Under the pieces are notes generated by a model. That model was not told the DNA's origin. It made no database searches and was given only the letters and a program-made list of their open reading frames with translations. The position numbers and the translations under genes are program-made. Below, one piece after another: positions 24,550-33,463 of a stretch of DNA of 56,461 nt (the first letter of the stretch is position 1; every line of letters begins with the position of its first letter). The DNA is from CAMQRS01 sp964370065 (GTDB taxonomy: Bacteria > Bacillota_I > Bacilli_A > Erysipelotrichales > Erysipelotrichaceae), in NCBI GenBank assembly GCA_964370065.1, contig CAYJGK010000009.1:1-56461 (forward strand), in the 5' to 3' direction.

Positions 24550-26649
24550 TTATTCTGCAATGTATTGGTTGTATGCTTTGGTTGCTTCAGAAACAAGACT
24601 CATACAAATATTACTTTGTAAGTTTGTACCAAACCCATTGTTCGAGTTTGGTGCTGCACAAGCAATCGCTAGTTGTGAATTATCAGCACTATCATAAGCA
24701 ATTAGTGCTGAGTTTGTTACATCATAAGTTTGCTTAGTAAGTGGGTCGTAATATTTGGCATCGGCTGTTCCGGTTTTGGCAGCTAATTGCATATCCACAA
24801 CCGATGGTTGCAATGCACTACCACAATTACCAGAACCTACACAAGCAAGCATCCCTTGTTTTCCTCTATCTAATAAGCCTAAATCACCTAATACATTGTT
24901 TAAAACAGTAGTTTTATAAGCAAACACTGTTGTGTTCGAATCATTCACTTCTGTCACCTCATTTAATAAATGTAATTCATTACGGGTACCACCATTTGCT
25001 AAAGTAGCGACATACTGAGCTAATTGCATAGTTGTGTACGTATCATATTGTCCAATCGAATAATGAATTGATAACCCTGGTTCCGTATCCGAACCAATCG
25101 CACCTACCTGTTCATCTGGCAAATCGATTCCAGTGTATACGCCTAACCCAAACATGTTAAAATAATTACGCATTAAATCAAAGGTATCATCACTAATGAC
25201 TAACGCTTCATTTGGGATATAATTGGCTCCACCTAAACGCATAGCAATGGTTGCCATATATATATTACTAGATACATTTAATGCTTCCACATCATCAATT
25301 AACCCATAATTTCGATATGATGCAAACGCTGCACTTCCTTGAATATAAATAGGTGTATCATTAATGATTTCACCAGGTGTTACAACACCTTCATTTTGTC
25401 CCATATATAAAACTGCTGGCTTGACAGTACTTCCCATTAAATATGCATTTAAGTAAGTACCAGTAGGATTTTCAACAATTGTACCATCTTCTTGTTTGCT
25501 ACTGCCCACCATTCCATATATTTCTCCAGTTTGTGGATTTAATGCAACTAAATAAACATTGTCAAAAAACTTTCTAAATTCATTACTTTTTGCATCTTCC
25601 AATGTTTGATTTAAAATATTTTGCATGTAGTTTTGGAACTCAGCATCAATTGTTAATGATAAATCATAACCATTTTTACCAGCCTGGGTTTGCGTTAAGT
25701 AAATTTCATTGTGTTCATCAAAATTAATGTTATAGACTGATTCACTACCTGATAAAAAGTTTTCATACTGTTCCTCTAAACCAGATATTCCAACTCTTTG
25801 ATTTAATTCGTATCCCAAAGCTAAGTAATACTCTTGAGATTCTGCAGGAATTCCCTGAGTAGAGCTTGATACACTACCTAAAATAGTTCGCATAGAGCTC
25901 GCTATTTCAGGATACTCTCTTTTCCAATCAAAAGTTGCTTTAAAGCCAGGGTATTTAGATGCGTTTTCTGAAACGATTGCCAATTGCGTTTCACTTACAT
26001 CTTCTACTACCGTTTTGTATGAGTTAGACGGCAATGCATCCATTCTCATTTTTACTTGATATAACAATCTAGTCGTATCATCTATTTCACTAACATCTAC
26101 AGCCTCTAATTTCAAATCGTATAGTTCATCAACTGTATAGTCTCCATTATTTGCTTTTTCTTGGTCTTTTTCACTTAGTAAAGAAATTCCATCATTATTT
26201 TCCATTTCGCTTAAATACTGAATGTGTAATTCTTTAATGTTTCGATCGATAATAGTAGGATCGGTTAATGATAAATCATTGACTAAGCTACTTGCTAATT
26301 CCCACTCTTCTACACTACTTATATTCTCAGGTGGATAATAACTAATAGTTAAAGAACTAACACTTTCCACCAAGATATTTCCATCACGATCAAAAATAGT
26401 CCCTCTTGGGCTTGACTGTGTATGCTGCTGTTGTGTGAAATCAACTAGTTTTTGCTCATAATTATCTTGTTGCAACACTTGTATATAGAATAATCGAATC
26501 ACTATTATTATAAATAAAACAGCAATGACAAAAAGGACAATAATCAGTCTTTGATTTATCGTTTTTTCACTATTTATTTTAGGTTTAAGAAAGTTACTTT
26601 CTCTCCTTTTTTCATTTAAATCCATTTTTTTAAAAGGGTTTATAAACAT
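24550..26649 (-). CDS. Class B penicillin-binding protein (transpeptidase)
   Basis: A membrane-anchored peptidoglycan transpeptidase of about 699 residues. After a short cytoplasmic tail comes one transmembrane helix (LIIVLFVIAVLFIIIVIRLF), a dimerisation domain with SSPRGTIFDRDG, and the transpeptidase domain with SxxK as STVKP near residue 410, SxN as SSN near 465 and KTGT near 620. Class B PBPs include elongasome PBP2 and divisome PBP2B; the rpmG neighbour matches Bacillus pbpA, favouring an elongation role. The C-terminus lacks PASTA domains. ATG 26649 follows GGAG; an ATG two codons upstream is possible. Confidence 0.9.
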   Translation of the reverse strand: MFINPFKKMDLNEKRRESNFLKPKINSEKTINQRLIIVLFVIAVLFIIIVIRLFYIQVLQQDNYEQKLVDFTQQQHTQSSPRGTIFDRDGNILVESVSSLTISYYPPENISSVEEWELASSLVNDLSLTDPTIIDRNIKELHIQYLSEMENNDGISLLSEKDQEKANNGDYTVDELYDLKLEAVDVSEIDDTTRLLYQVKMRMDALPSNSYKTVVEDVSETQLAIVSENASKYPGFKATFDWKREYPEIASSMRTILGSVSSSTQGIPAESQEYYLALGYELNQRVGISGLEEQYENFLSGSESVYNINFDEHNEIYLTQTQAGKNGYDLSLTIDAEFQNYMQNILNQTLEDAKSNEFRKFFDNVYLVALNPQTGEIYGMVGSSKQEDGTIVENPTGTYLNAYLMGSTVKPAVLYMGQNEGVVTPGEIINDTPIYIQGSAAFASYRNYGLIDDVEALNVSSNIYMATIAMRLGGANYIPNEALVISDDTFDLMRNYFNMFGLGVYTGIDLPDEQVGAIGSDTEPGLSIHYSIGQYDTYTTMQLAQYVATLANGGTRNELHLLNEVTEVNDSNTTVFAYKTTVLNNVLGDLGLLDRGKQGMLACVGSGNCGSALQPSVVDMQLAAKTGTADAKYYDPLTKQTYDVTNSALIAYDSADNSQLAIACAAPNSNNGFGTNLQSNICMSLVSEATKAYNQYIAE

Positions 26650-26663
26650 GTACATCACTCCAA

Positions 26664-26725
26664 CATTAGTATTATAACATAATTTTTTATAATCTTATGT
26701 GAAAAAATATAGTATAATACTAATG
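26664..26725. promoter_or_regulatory. Symmetric divergent promoters of the PBP and ispG genes
   Basis: CATTAGTATTATA (26664-26676) and TATAATACTAATG (26713-26725) are perfect 13-bp inverted repeats. Each contains a TATAAT -10 box, one facing the PBP gene and one facing ispG. No strong -35 is seen for either. Confidence 0.6.
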
Positions 26726-26734
26726 GTGATAAAC

Positions 26735-27829
26735 ATGAAAGCAAGAGAAAAAACAAAACAAATAAAAGTGAATAATATCTTTATTGGGAATCAAAACAAA
26801 GTAGTGACGCAATCAATGTGCAATGTGAAAACAAGTGATATACAAAAAGTAGTCGCTCAAATTCATCAATTACAACAAAACGGTTGTGAAATAGTTCGTG
26901 TTTCGATAATGGACGAGGCAGATGCCAAAGCCATTAGTCAAATTAAAAAATCAATACATATTCCGCTTGTAGGTGATATTCACTTTAATCATCGCTTGGC
27001 ATTACTAGCGATTGAACATGGCATTGATAAAATACGTATTAATCCAGGTAATATTGGAAAAAGAGAAAATGTAGAAGCAGTTGTAAATGCTTGCAAAACA
27101 AAAAATATTCCTATCCGAATTGGTGTGAATGCTGGTTCTTTAGAAAAAGATATTCACGATCGTTATGGAAAACCAACTGCTGAAGGGATGATAGAAAGTG
27201 CCAAACGACATATCGCTATTTTAGAAAGCATGGATTTTGATCAAATTTGCCTTTCATTTAAATCTAGTGACCCTTTACTTTGTATTGAAACGTACCGTTT
27301 AGCGAGTCAAACTTTTGACTATCCATTACACCTAGGAGTCACAGAAGCAGGTACTTTTGTATCCAGCGCTATAAAAAGCAGTTTTGCTTTAGGAACGCTA
27401 TTAAATGAAGGCATTGGAGATACAATTCGTATTAGCGTTAATGGTGATCCTGTCAATGAGATGATCATTGTAAAACAACTATTAAAATGTAACCAATTGA
27501 ATAAACGAGTTCCCAATCTAATTGCATGCCCTACATGTGGTCGTACAGCTTGGGATATGCAGCCTGTTGTAGATGCTATGGAAACGTATTTGAACACCAT
27601 AGAAAGCGATGTATGCGTCGCTATTATGGGATGTGTTGTCAATGGCCCTGGTGAAGCTAAGCATGCAGATATCGCTATTGCAGGTGGAATTAATGAGGGT
27701 GTATTGATCAAACGAGGTATAGTTATTGAAAAAATCCCACAAGACCAAATGATCCAGCGTTTAAAACAAGAAATTCAAGAATATATGCTTACTGAAGGAG
27801 AAGTTGATTATGTTTCAAAAAATTCATAG
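26735..27829 (+). CDS. ispG: 4-hydroxy-3-methylbut-2-enyl diphosphate synthase
   Basis: IspG (GcpE) reductively converts methylerythritol cyclodiphosphate to HMBPP, the penultimate step of the MEP isoprenoid pathway. The 364-residue protein has the TIM-barrel start (VVTQSMCNVKTSD) and the C-terminal [4Fe-4S] ligands in CPTCGRTAWD and MGCVVNGPGEAKHADI. ATG 26735 is chosen over ATG 26723, which would lie at or before the expected transcription start. The leader is then only about 10 nt with GGTGAT as a ribosome site. ispH, the last step, lies 3 kb away in this window. Confidence 0.95.
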   Translation: MKAREKTKQIKVNNIFIGNQNKVVTQSMCNVKTSDIQKVVAQIHQLQQNGCEIVRVSIMDEADAKAISQIKKSIHIPLVGDIHFNHRLALLAIEHGIDKIRINPGNIGKRENVEAVVNACKTKNIPIRIGVNAGSLEKDIHDRYGKPTAEGMIESAKRHIAILESMDFDQICLSFKSSDPLLCIETYRLASQTFDYPLHLGVTEAGTFVSSAIKSSFALGTLLNEGIGDTIRISVNGDPVNEMIIVKQLLKCNQLNKRVPNLIACPTCGRTAWDMQPVVDAMETYLNTIESDVCVAIMGCVVNGPGEAKHADIAIAGGINEGVLIKRGIVIEKIPQDQMIQRLKQEIQEYMLTEGEVDYVSKNS

Positions 27830-28325
27830 TAAACGTTTATCCTTTCGTGCTTTAGAAGTAAATGATGCACAAGGTTTTTACGAGTATATGGCTGAACCAC
27901 AAAATTATCCTTACGCACATATGACGCCCTATACAGCGATTGAGCAAGCACTTTATTATATTCAAATAATGAATGACGGTATGAATCAAGAGAAATGGCT
28001 AATTTGGGCAATTACATTAACATCAACTGATGTATGTATTGGAACGATTAGTATATGGAACTTTAATGAAACAAAGCAAGAAGCTGAATTGGGATTTGGT
28101 TTATACCCCGCTTTTCGTGGTCAAGGCTATATGCAAGAAACCATTCAACGTATATGTGAATATGCATTCTGTACTTTAAAGATGTGTACAATATACATAT
28201 ACACACCACCCCATCATGAAGATGCCATTCAATGTGCAATTCAAAATCAATTTACATATTTAAAAACGGTTGAGGAAGATAGTGAAATTTATGAAGTTTA
28301 TCAATTAAAGAAAACGGAATTATAA
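27810..28325 (+). CDS. GNAT-family acetyltransferase (RimJ/RimL type)
   Basis: A 171-residue N-acetyltransferase. It has the RimJ/RimL-like start (TKRLSFRALE-like, here SKRLSFRALEVNDAQGFYEY), a central GTISIWNF strand, and the acetyl-CoA loop ELGFGLYPAFRGQGYMQE (R/QxxGxG/A as RGQGY). Relatives modify ribosomal proteins or small molecules; the substrate here is unknown. ATG 27810 follows GAAGGAGAAG and overlaps the end of ispG by 20 bases, so the two are co-transcribed. Confidence 0.85.
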   Translation: MFQKIHSKRLSFRALEVNDAQGFYEYMAEPQNYPYAHMTPYTAIEQALYYIQIMNDGMNQEKWLIWAITLTSTDVCIGTISIWNFNETKQEAELGFGLYPAFRGQGYMQETIQRICEYAFCTLKMCTIYIYTPPHHEDAIQCAIQNQFTYLKTVEEDSEIYEVYQLKKTEL

Positions 28326-28332
28326 AGTGATG

Positions 28333-28371
28333 AAAAGATGAATTTCTGTATTAAACAGAAGTTCATCTTTT
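28333..28371 (+). terminator. Terminator of ispG-GNAT
   Basis: AAAAGATGAA (28333-28342) pairs with TTCATCTTTT (28362-28371), extended inward by TTCTGT with ACAGAA. Confidence 0.85.
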
Positions 28372-28430
28372 AAATTGCACCTGTATACTAAAATGATATA
28401 GGTATTTAGTTGTTTCTTTTCTATAAAAAA

Positions 28431-28462
28431 CACCCTTCTAACTAGGATTAGTTTAAAGGGTG
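28431..28462 (-). terminator. Terminator of cshB-nfo
   Basis: On the minus strand CACCCTT (complement of 28462-28456) pairs with AAGGGTG (28437-28431), followed by TTTTTT. Confidence 0.8.
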
Positions 28463-28482
28463 CAGATTTAGATTAACTCGTT

Positions 28483-29319
28483 TTATTTTAATAACAGCTT
28501 AATTTCATCAGCATATGGAGCGACTCCATCAATATAAGGTGTTTCTAATATTTTTACGACATGGCTTAATCTTGGGTGATGAGCGATTTTATATAAAGTG
28601 TCAAACCCAATCTCACCTTTTCCAAGATTAGCATGACGATCTTTTCTAGCACCACTTATATTTTTAGAATCATTTAAATGAATAATCACTAATTTATCCA
28701 AACCAATGATTTCATCAAAATGGTCCAAAAATGCATCTATATTTGATAAATCGTAACCTGCGTCGTGTACATGACAAGTATCTAAACATACTTTCAATTT
28801 ATCTGCTTGTTTAGCTTGTTCCATAATATAAGCTAGCTGGTTAAGGTCATAACCAATTTCACTACCTTTACCTGCCATTGTTTCTAACGCGATTTCTACA
28901 TCTCCCATATTAATCATCGCTTCATCTAAACCATTAATAATCGATTGCATCCCTACCTCTTCTCCGGCCTTCACATGACTACCAGGGTGTAATACCAAAT
29001 ATTTTGCTTGCAAATATTTAACTCGTTCAATTTCCTCTTTTAAAAATGAAGTAGCTAATTCATAAGTACTTGGATTAGTCGTATTTGCTAGATTAATAAT
29101 GTAAGGTGCGTGTACAATCATATGAGTTAATGGAATATTGTGTTGCTTCATTAACTCATGAGCTTCTTCTACCTTTAATTGCTTTACATCTCTTCTTCTT
29201 GTATTTTGAGGCGCACCACTGTAAAGCATAAATGCATTAGCACCATAACTAATTGCTTCCAATACAGAACCGAGTACAAAATTTGGTGCACTCATTGAAA
29301 CGTGTGAACCAATAATCAT
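28483..29319 (-). CDS. nfo: Endonuclease IV (AP endonuclease)
   Basis: Nfo incises DNA 5' of abasic sites in base-excision repair, using three zinc ions. The 278-residue TIM-barrel protein has GSHVSM at the N-terminus, MIVHAPYIINLA, LVLHPGSH, the ligand motif LETMAGKGSEIG, CLDTCHVHDAGYDL and HLNDS with HANLGKGEIG near the C-terminus. All signatures are intact. Its ATG overlaps the cshB stop (TAATG), the same order as Bacillus yqfR-yqfS. Confidence 0.96.
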   Translation of the reverse strand: MIIGSHVSMSAPNFVLGSVLEAISYGANAFMLYSGAPQNTRRRDVKQLKVEEAHELMKQHNIPLTHMIVHAPYIINLANTTNPSTYELATSFLKEEIERVKYLQAKYLVLHPGSHVKAGEEVGMQSIINGLDEAMINMGDVEIALETMAGKGSEIGYDLNQLAYIMEQAKQADKLKVCLDTCHVHDAGYDLSNIDAFLDHFDEIIGLDKLVIIHLNDSKNISGARKDRHANLGKGEIGFDTLYKIAHHPRLSHVVKILETPYIDGVAPYADEIKLLLK

Positions 29320-30683
29320 TATTCTTCTGCCTCACGTTTTGCTCGTTGTTTAGCAACCGCTCTTTCTTTTACTTGTTTTTTGATGTCATCTTGAATCATT
29401 TGACGTTTAGCTTTACGCTTTAAATTACTAATTTCATCATTTCTTTTCTTTTTGTATCCTGGTTTTACTTTTATTTTCTTACGCTGTACTTTTTTCAAAA
29501 TTTCCTTTTCTAGAGGATCTTCTTTTCTCTTGCGTTTTTCAAAGATTGGAGTTAGGTCTACCCATTCTCCTTTACGTAATGTTTTGTGATTAAAACCAAT
29601 ACCACGTACAAATAATTGTTGAATATCATGCTTATCCTTTTCTTGGTATAATGCATAACAAACTCCTGACTTACCAGCACGCCCTGTACGTCCTGCACGG
29701 TGAATATAAAAATCTAATTCATTTGGAAATCCTAAAGAAATAACATGACTGACTCCATCAATATCAATTCCTCTAGCAGCTACATCACTTGCTACAATGT
29801 AACTTTCCTTTACATTATGTAAGGATTTCATTGCTGTTTTTCTAGCACGACTACTTAAATCACCATGTAATTCTAATACTCCATATCCATTTTCTCTTAG
29901 TAATTTCGCTGTTTGACTACACTCTACACGAGTATTAGCAAAGATTAAACAGATATAAGGAGTAAATGTTGGTAAAACTTGTAATAACATCTCTTGGTAT
30001 GAATGATGCTTACATGGGACTAATACATGGTCTATTTGTGGCTTAAATGTTTTATCCTCTTCTATTAGTACTGTTATAGGGTTATTCATATATTTTTTTA
30101 AGAATGGTTTTAATCCTTCAGGTATTGTGGCGCTAAAACTCATCATTTGTAAAGATGAGCGCATTCTAGAACACATCATATCTATATCTTCTAAAAAACC
30201 AAATTCTAAAGTCATGTCTGCTTCATCCACAACAAACATCTTTGCTGATTCTAAACGTAATGTTTGTTCATTTAAAAACATATCTTTCATACGGCCAGGT
30301 GTTCCAATTACAATGTGTGGTTGCACTTTCAACTGTTCACTCATTCTTTGTTTATCCACTCCACCAGTGATTAATTTAATTCTTAAATTCTTACAAACTT
30401 TATTCATTTCTAATGTTCTTAGATATAATTGTTGTGCTAATTCTCTAGTTGGAGCACTAATCACGACTTGTACTTGATCTAACGATAAATCAATTTTTTC
30501 CATAATTGGAATTAGGAAGGAGTGGGTCTTTCCTGTCCCTGTGGCACTAATACCAATAATATCTCTACCTTTAATTGCAAAAGGAATAACTTCCTTTTGA
30601 ATTTGGGTTGGTGTTGTAAACTTATTCAACGCAATTAGGGCCGTTGTATATTCATTAAAATGATAATCACTATATTGATTCAT
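29319..30683 (-). CDS. cshB: DEAD-box RNA helicase, CshB type
   Basis: An ATP-dependent RNA helicase of 454 residues. It shows the Q motif (FTTPTQIQKEV), Walker A SATGTGKT, PTRELA, TPGR, the VDEADMTLEF box (DEAD), SAT, and in domain 2 ARGIDIDGVSHV and HRAGRTGRAGKSG. A very basic C-terminal tail (KKVQRKKIKVKPGYKKKR and beyond) probably binds RNA. Linkage to nfo and ispH matches Bacillus cshB. ATG 30683 is chosen because GAGGT is six bases upstream; an ATG two codons earlier abuts the ribosome site. Confidence 0.9.
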   Translation of the reverse strand: MNQYSDYHFNEYTTALIALNKFTTPTQIQKEVIPFAIKGRDIIGISATGTGKTHSFLIPIMEKIDLSLDQVQVVISAPTRELAQQLYLRTLEMNKVCKNLRIKLITGGVDKQRMSEQLKVQPHIVIGTPGRMKDMFLNEQTLRLESAKMFVVDEADMTLEFGFLEDIDMMCSRMRSSLQMMSFSATIPEGLKPFLKKYMNNPITVLIEEDKTFKPQIDHVLVPCKHHSYQEMLLQVLPTFTPYICLIFANTRVECSQTAKLLRENGYGVLELHGDLSSRARKTAMKSLHNVKESYIVASDVAARGIDIDGVSHVISLGFPNELDFYIHRAGRTGRAGKSGVCYALYQEKDKHDIQQLFVRGIGFNHKTLRKGEWVDLTPIFEKRKRKEDPLEKEILKKVQRKKIKVKPGYKKKRNDEISNLKRKAKRQMIQDDIKKQVKERAVAKQRAKREAEE

Positions 30684-30703
30684 AAGCATACCTCGCTTTC
30701 TAC

Positions 30704-30732
30704 TTGAGTATTATATATTAAATTAGTATAAT
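30704..30732 (+). promoter_or_regulatory. Promoter of ispH
   Basis: TTGAGT (30704-30709) and TATAAT (30727-30732) with a 17-base spacer, 32 bases before the ATG. Confidence 0.65.
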
Positions 30733-30764
30733 TTACAAAGATAAGTTAAGAAAAGAGGTAAACT

Positions 30765-31661
30765 ATGGAAATAATAAAAGTAATTCCTAGAGGATTTTGT
30801 AAAGGTGTTGTCATGGCTATCAATATCGCTAAGCAAACAAAACAAAAATATCCTAACAAAAATGTCTATATTTTAGGGATGCTTGTTCATAATAAATACG
30901 TTATTGATGCTTTGAATGAATATGGAATTATTAGCATTGAAAGTAAATACAAAACAAGAATGGAACTTTTAGATGAAATAGAAGAGGGTGTTGTTATCTT
31001 TACAGCTCACGGCGTTCATGAAAAAATAAAGCAAAAAGCAATGGAGAAAGGATTAATTTGTGTAGATGCTAGCTGTCAGTATGTATTAAATACTCAAAAA
31101 ATAGTAAATGAATATGTTTCAGATGAATACGAAGTATTGTATATCGGGAAAAAAAATCATCCAGAAGCTAGTGCTGTTTGCGATTATAATAAGCACATCC
31201 ATTTAATTGAAAATACATCTGATTTAGAAGATTTAAACCATTACAACAAGGTGTTTGTGACAAACCAAACAACTATGTCAGCACAAGATGTACACAATTT
31301 ATTTCAAACAATTAAACAAAAATATCCTCATGCGATCATTGCGGATGAAATTTGCAGTGCAACTTCCACTAGACAACAAGCCATTCGTAATTTAAAAAAT
31401 GTAGATGCTTTAATCGTAGTCGGCGATAAATCAAGTAATAATGCGAATCGTTTAGCACAAATCGCAAAAGACACTGGAATCAAACATGTAGAATTAATTG
31501 ATGATGTAAATGATTTAGATATTAAAACTTTGCTCACTTTAAATCGAATTGCTGTCAGTGCTGGTGCATCAACGCCAACTTATTTGATCAATCAGGTCAT
31601 TCAAACATTAAGCACACAAGATACTAAAAAGCAAAAAATTGATTTAACTAAAATAATATAA
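30765..31661 (+). CDS. ispH: 4-hydroxy-3-methylbut-2-enyl diphosphate reductase
   Basis: IspH (LytB) reduces HMBPP to IPP and DMAPP with a [4Fe-4S] cluster. The three cluster cysteines are visible: GFCKGV near residue 12, VDASCQY near residue 101, and EICSATSTRQQA near residue 199. TAHGVHE and LVHNKYV supply the substrate-binding histidines. Length (298 aa) is normal. GAGGT lies upstream of the ATG. It is a single-gene unit ending in a terminator. Confidence 0.95.
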   Translation: MEIIKVIPRGFCKGVVMAINIAKQTKQKYPNKNVYILGMLVHNKYVIDALNEYGIISIESKYKTRMELLDEIEEGVVIFTAHGVHEKIKQKAMEKGLICVDASCQYVLNTQKIVNEYVSDEYEVLYIGKKNHPEASAVCDYNKHIHLIENTSDLEDLNHYNKVFVTNQTTMSAQDVHNLFQTIKQKYPHAIIADEICSATSTRQQAIRNLKNVDALIVVGDKSSNNANRLAQIAKDTGIKHVELIDDVNDLDIKTLLTLNRIAVSAGASTPTYLINQVIQTLSTQDTKKQKIDLTKII

Positions 31662-31691
31662 AAAAAGATCCAAGTATTGGACCTTTTTTTT
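31661..31691. terminator. Bidirectional terminator between ispH and rpsU
   Basis: AAAAAAGATCCAA and TTGGACCTTTTTT form a stem with one mismatch directly at the ispH stop codon; it can also end rpsU transcription on the minus strand. Confidence 0.8.
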
Positions 31692-31698
31692 CGAGTTT

Positions 31699-31878
31699 TT
31701 ATTTTCCTCTTTTAGCTTTACGAGCTGCTTCTTGTTTTAATTTCTTTTTAACTCCAGGCTTAACGTAAAACTCTCTTTTACGAGCTTCAGCAAGGGTTCC
31801 GTTTCTAGAAACTTGACGTTTGAAACGACGAAGTGCATCATCTAGAACTTCATTGTCTTTTAGAACTACTTTAGGCAT
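31699..31878 (-). CDS. rpsU: Ribosomal protein S21
   Basis: The 59-residue basic protein (MPKVVLKDNEVLDDALRRFK start, then REFYVKPGVKKKLKQEAARK) is a standard S21, a 30S protein involved in initiation. ATG 31878 follows GGGAGGG; an ATG one codon earlier is also possible. It has its own consensus promoter. Confidence 0.95.
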   Translation of the reverse strand: MPKVVLKDNEVLDDALRRFKRQVSRNGTLAEARKREFYVKPGVKKKLKQEAARKAKRGK

Positions 31879-31910
31879 CACATACCCTCCCTTCTGAATT
31901 TAGCATAGTC

Positions 31911-31939
31911 ATTATATAAAATATTCACACAGAATGCAA
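31911..31939 (-). promoter_or_regulatory. Promoter of rpsU
   Basis: Minus-strand TTGCAT (31939-31934) and TATAAT (31916-31911) with a 17-base spacer, about 33 bases before the start codon. Confidence 0.65.
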
Positions 31940-31966
31940 TACTTTATTGGATATTCCTTAAAAAAC

Positions 31967-31980
31967 CACATATTTATGTG
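31967..31980 (-). terminator. Terminator of murE operon
   Basis: CACATA and TATGTG form a short stem six bases after the murE stop, followed on the minus strand by GGTTTTTT. Confidence 0.6.
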
Positions 31981-31985
31981 CATTT

Positions 31986-33452
31986 TTAATTGTTTTCTTC
32001 AGTATTCCCTTGTTCAAAGTAGTATTTGCGGATAATTTCTCTTGCTGCATTGTGGTCTCCCATCCATTCGCTCTTCCCTTTTTTTGTGTACATAAACACT
32101 TCACTACCTTTTCCAAGAATGAATACACTGTCATTTAAATTAGCGTTTTCAATTGCTACACGAATGGCATCATAGCGATTTTCAATAAAGATAGTTCGTG
32201 TTTCACTAATTCCTTCTCTAATTTCATCTGCAATATCTTTTATATTTTCATCCCTAGGATCATCTTCGGTTAAGATAATATAATCACAGAATTGATCTGC
32301 TATCTCACCAAATGTTTTTCTTTTTGCTTTATCTCTTTTACCTGCAGAGCCAAATACGGTTATAATTTCATTGCCTACTGGAGTAATTTCTTTTGCGTAT
32401 TCGAATATCTTCCTTAGTCCATCTGGTGTATGTGCGAAGTCAACTACCACATTGAACGGTTGTCCTTCATCGATAACCTCAAGTCTTCCATCAATTTGCG
32501 AAATATGATTAACATATTTTAATATTTCTTGGATTTCAATACCTGTTTCTACTAAAGCAGCTATCGCTGCTACTAGATTGTATATATTATATATAGCAGC
32601 TAAATTTGTTTTTATTTCATATTCAGTTTGATTATGGATTAATGAAAAGTTGGAACACTTAGCATGTAATTCTACTTTTTTAATACAATAAGTTGACTCA
32701 GGATGCATACCATATGTTACCACTTGGCTTTTACAACAAGCAATCACTTCACTTGCTTTAGCATCATCACGATTGATGATTGCCATACCATCTTCTTTTA
32801 AATTTTTGAATAATTTACATTTCGCTCCAAAATAGGCTTCCATCGAACCATGAAAATCAATATGATCATGAGTAAAATTTGAGAAAATAGCAACATCTAT
32901 ATCAATAGCATCACTACGTTTTAACTCTAATCCATGTGAACTCACTTCTAGAGCAACTGCTTTCACATCTACCTGTTTCATATTATACAGCGTATCATGT
33001 AAGGTAATGGCATCAGGTGTAGTTAATTGAGCATCCATAACTACATCATTGTATTTGATACAAATTGTTCCTATATAGCCACAAGAGGTAAAGTGATTTA
33101 ATAAATCACTAATAATATTGGTAATTGTTGTTTTTCCATTGGTACCAGTTACAGCATAGACCATCATCTCATCACTTGGATTATCATAAAATTTCTTGAC
33201 TACTTGATTTAACACATCCGCCACATTTTCCACTTTGATATATACTACATTAGAATCAAAAGAAGTTATATCTTTAGAGTGAACAATACAACAAGCACCT
33301 TGTGCAATGGCTTGTTCAATATGATCATGTCCATCACTTTGCATACCTACCATACAAAAAAACATACTACCTGGTACACAAGTACGAGAATCTATATTTA
33401 ATTTTTTAATATCGACACTGATTTCAGTATCAAAAATCTTAGATAATTTCAT
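31986..33452 (-). CDS. murE: UDP-MurNAc-tripeptide synthetase MurE
   Basis: MurE adds the third stem-peptide residue to UDP-MurNAc-L-Ala-D-Glu. The 488-residue protein shows the Mur ligase P-loop TGTNGKTT near residue 109, the carbamylated-lysine region, EVSSHGL, and the C-terminal GKGSE. The specificity motif reads DDPR (in TEDDPRDEN) and not DNPR of meso-diaminopimelate enzymes; I recall DDPR from the lysine-adding Thermotoga MurE, so lysine is likely, consistent with the femX gene in this window, but not proven. It follows mtaB by 11 bases. Confidence 0.92.
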   Translation of the reverse strand: MKLSKIFDTEISVDIKKLNIDSRTCVPGSMFFCMVGMQSDGHDHIEQAIAQGACCIVHSKDITSFDSNVVYIKVENVADVLNQVVKKFYDNPSDEMMVYAVTGTNGKTTITNIISDLLNHFTSCGYIGTICIKYNDVVMDAQLTTPDAITLHDTLYNMKQVDVKAVALEVSSHGLELKRSDAIDIDVAIFSNFTHDHIDFHGSMEAYFGAKCKLFKNLKEDGMAIINRDDAKASEVIACCKSQVVTYGMHPESTYCIKKVELHAKCSNFSLIHNQTEYEIKTNLAAIYNIYNLVAAIAALVETGIEIQEILKYVNHISQIDGRLEVIDEGQPFNVVVDFAHTPDGLRKIFEYAKEITPVGNEIITVFGSAGKRDKAKRKTFGEIADQFCDYIILTEDDPRDENIKDIADEIREGISETRTIFIENRYDAIRVAIENANLNDSVFILGKGSEVFMYTKKGKSEWMGDHNAAREIIRKYYFEQGNTEENN

Positions 33453-33463
33453 CTTACCACCTT

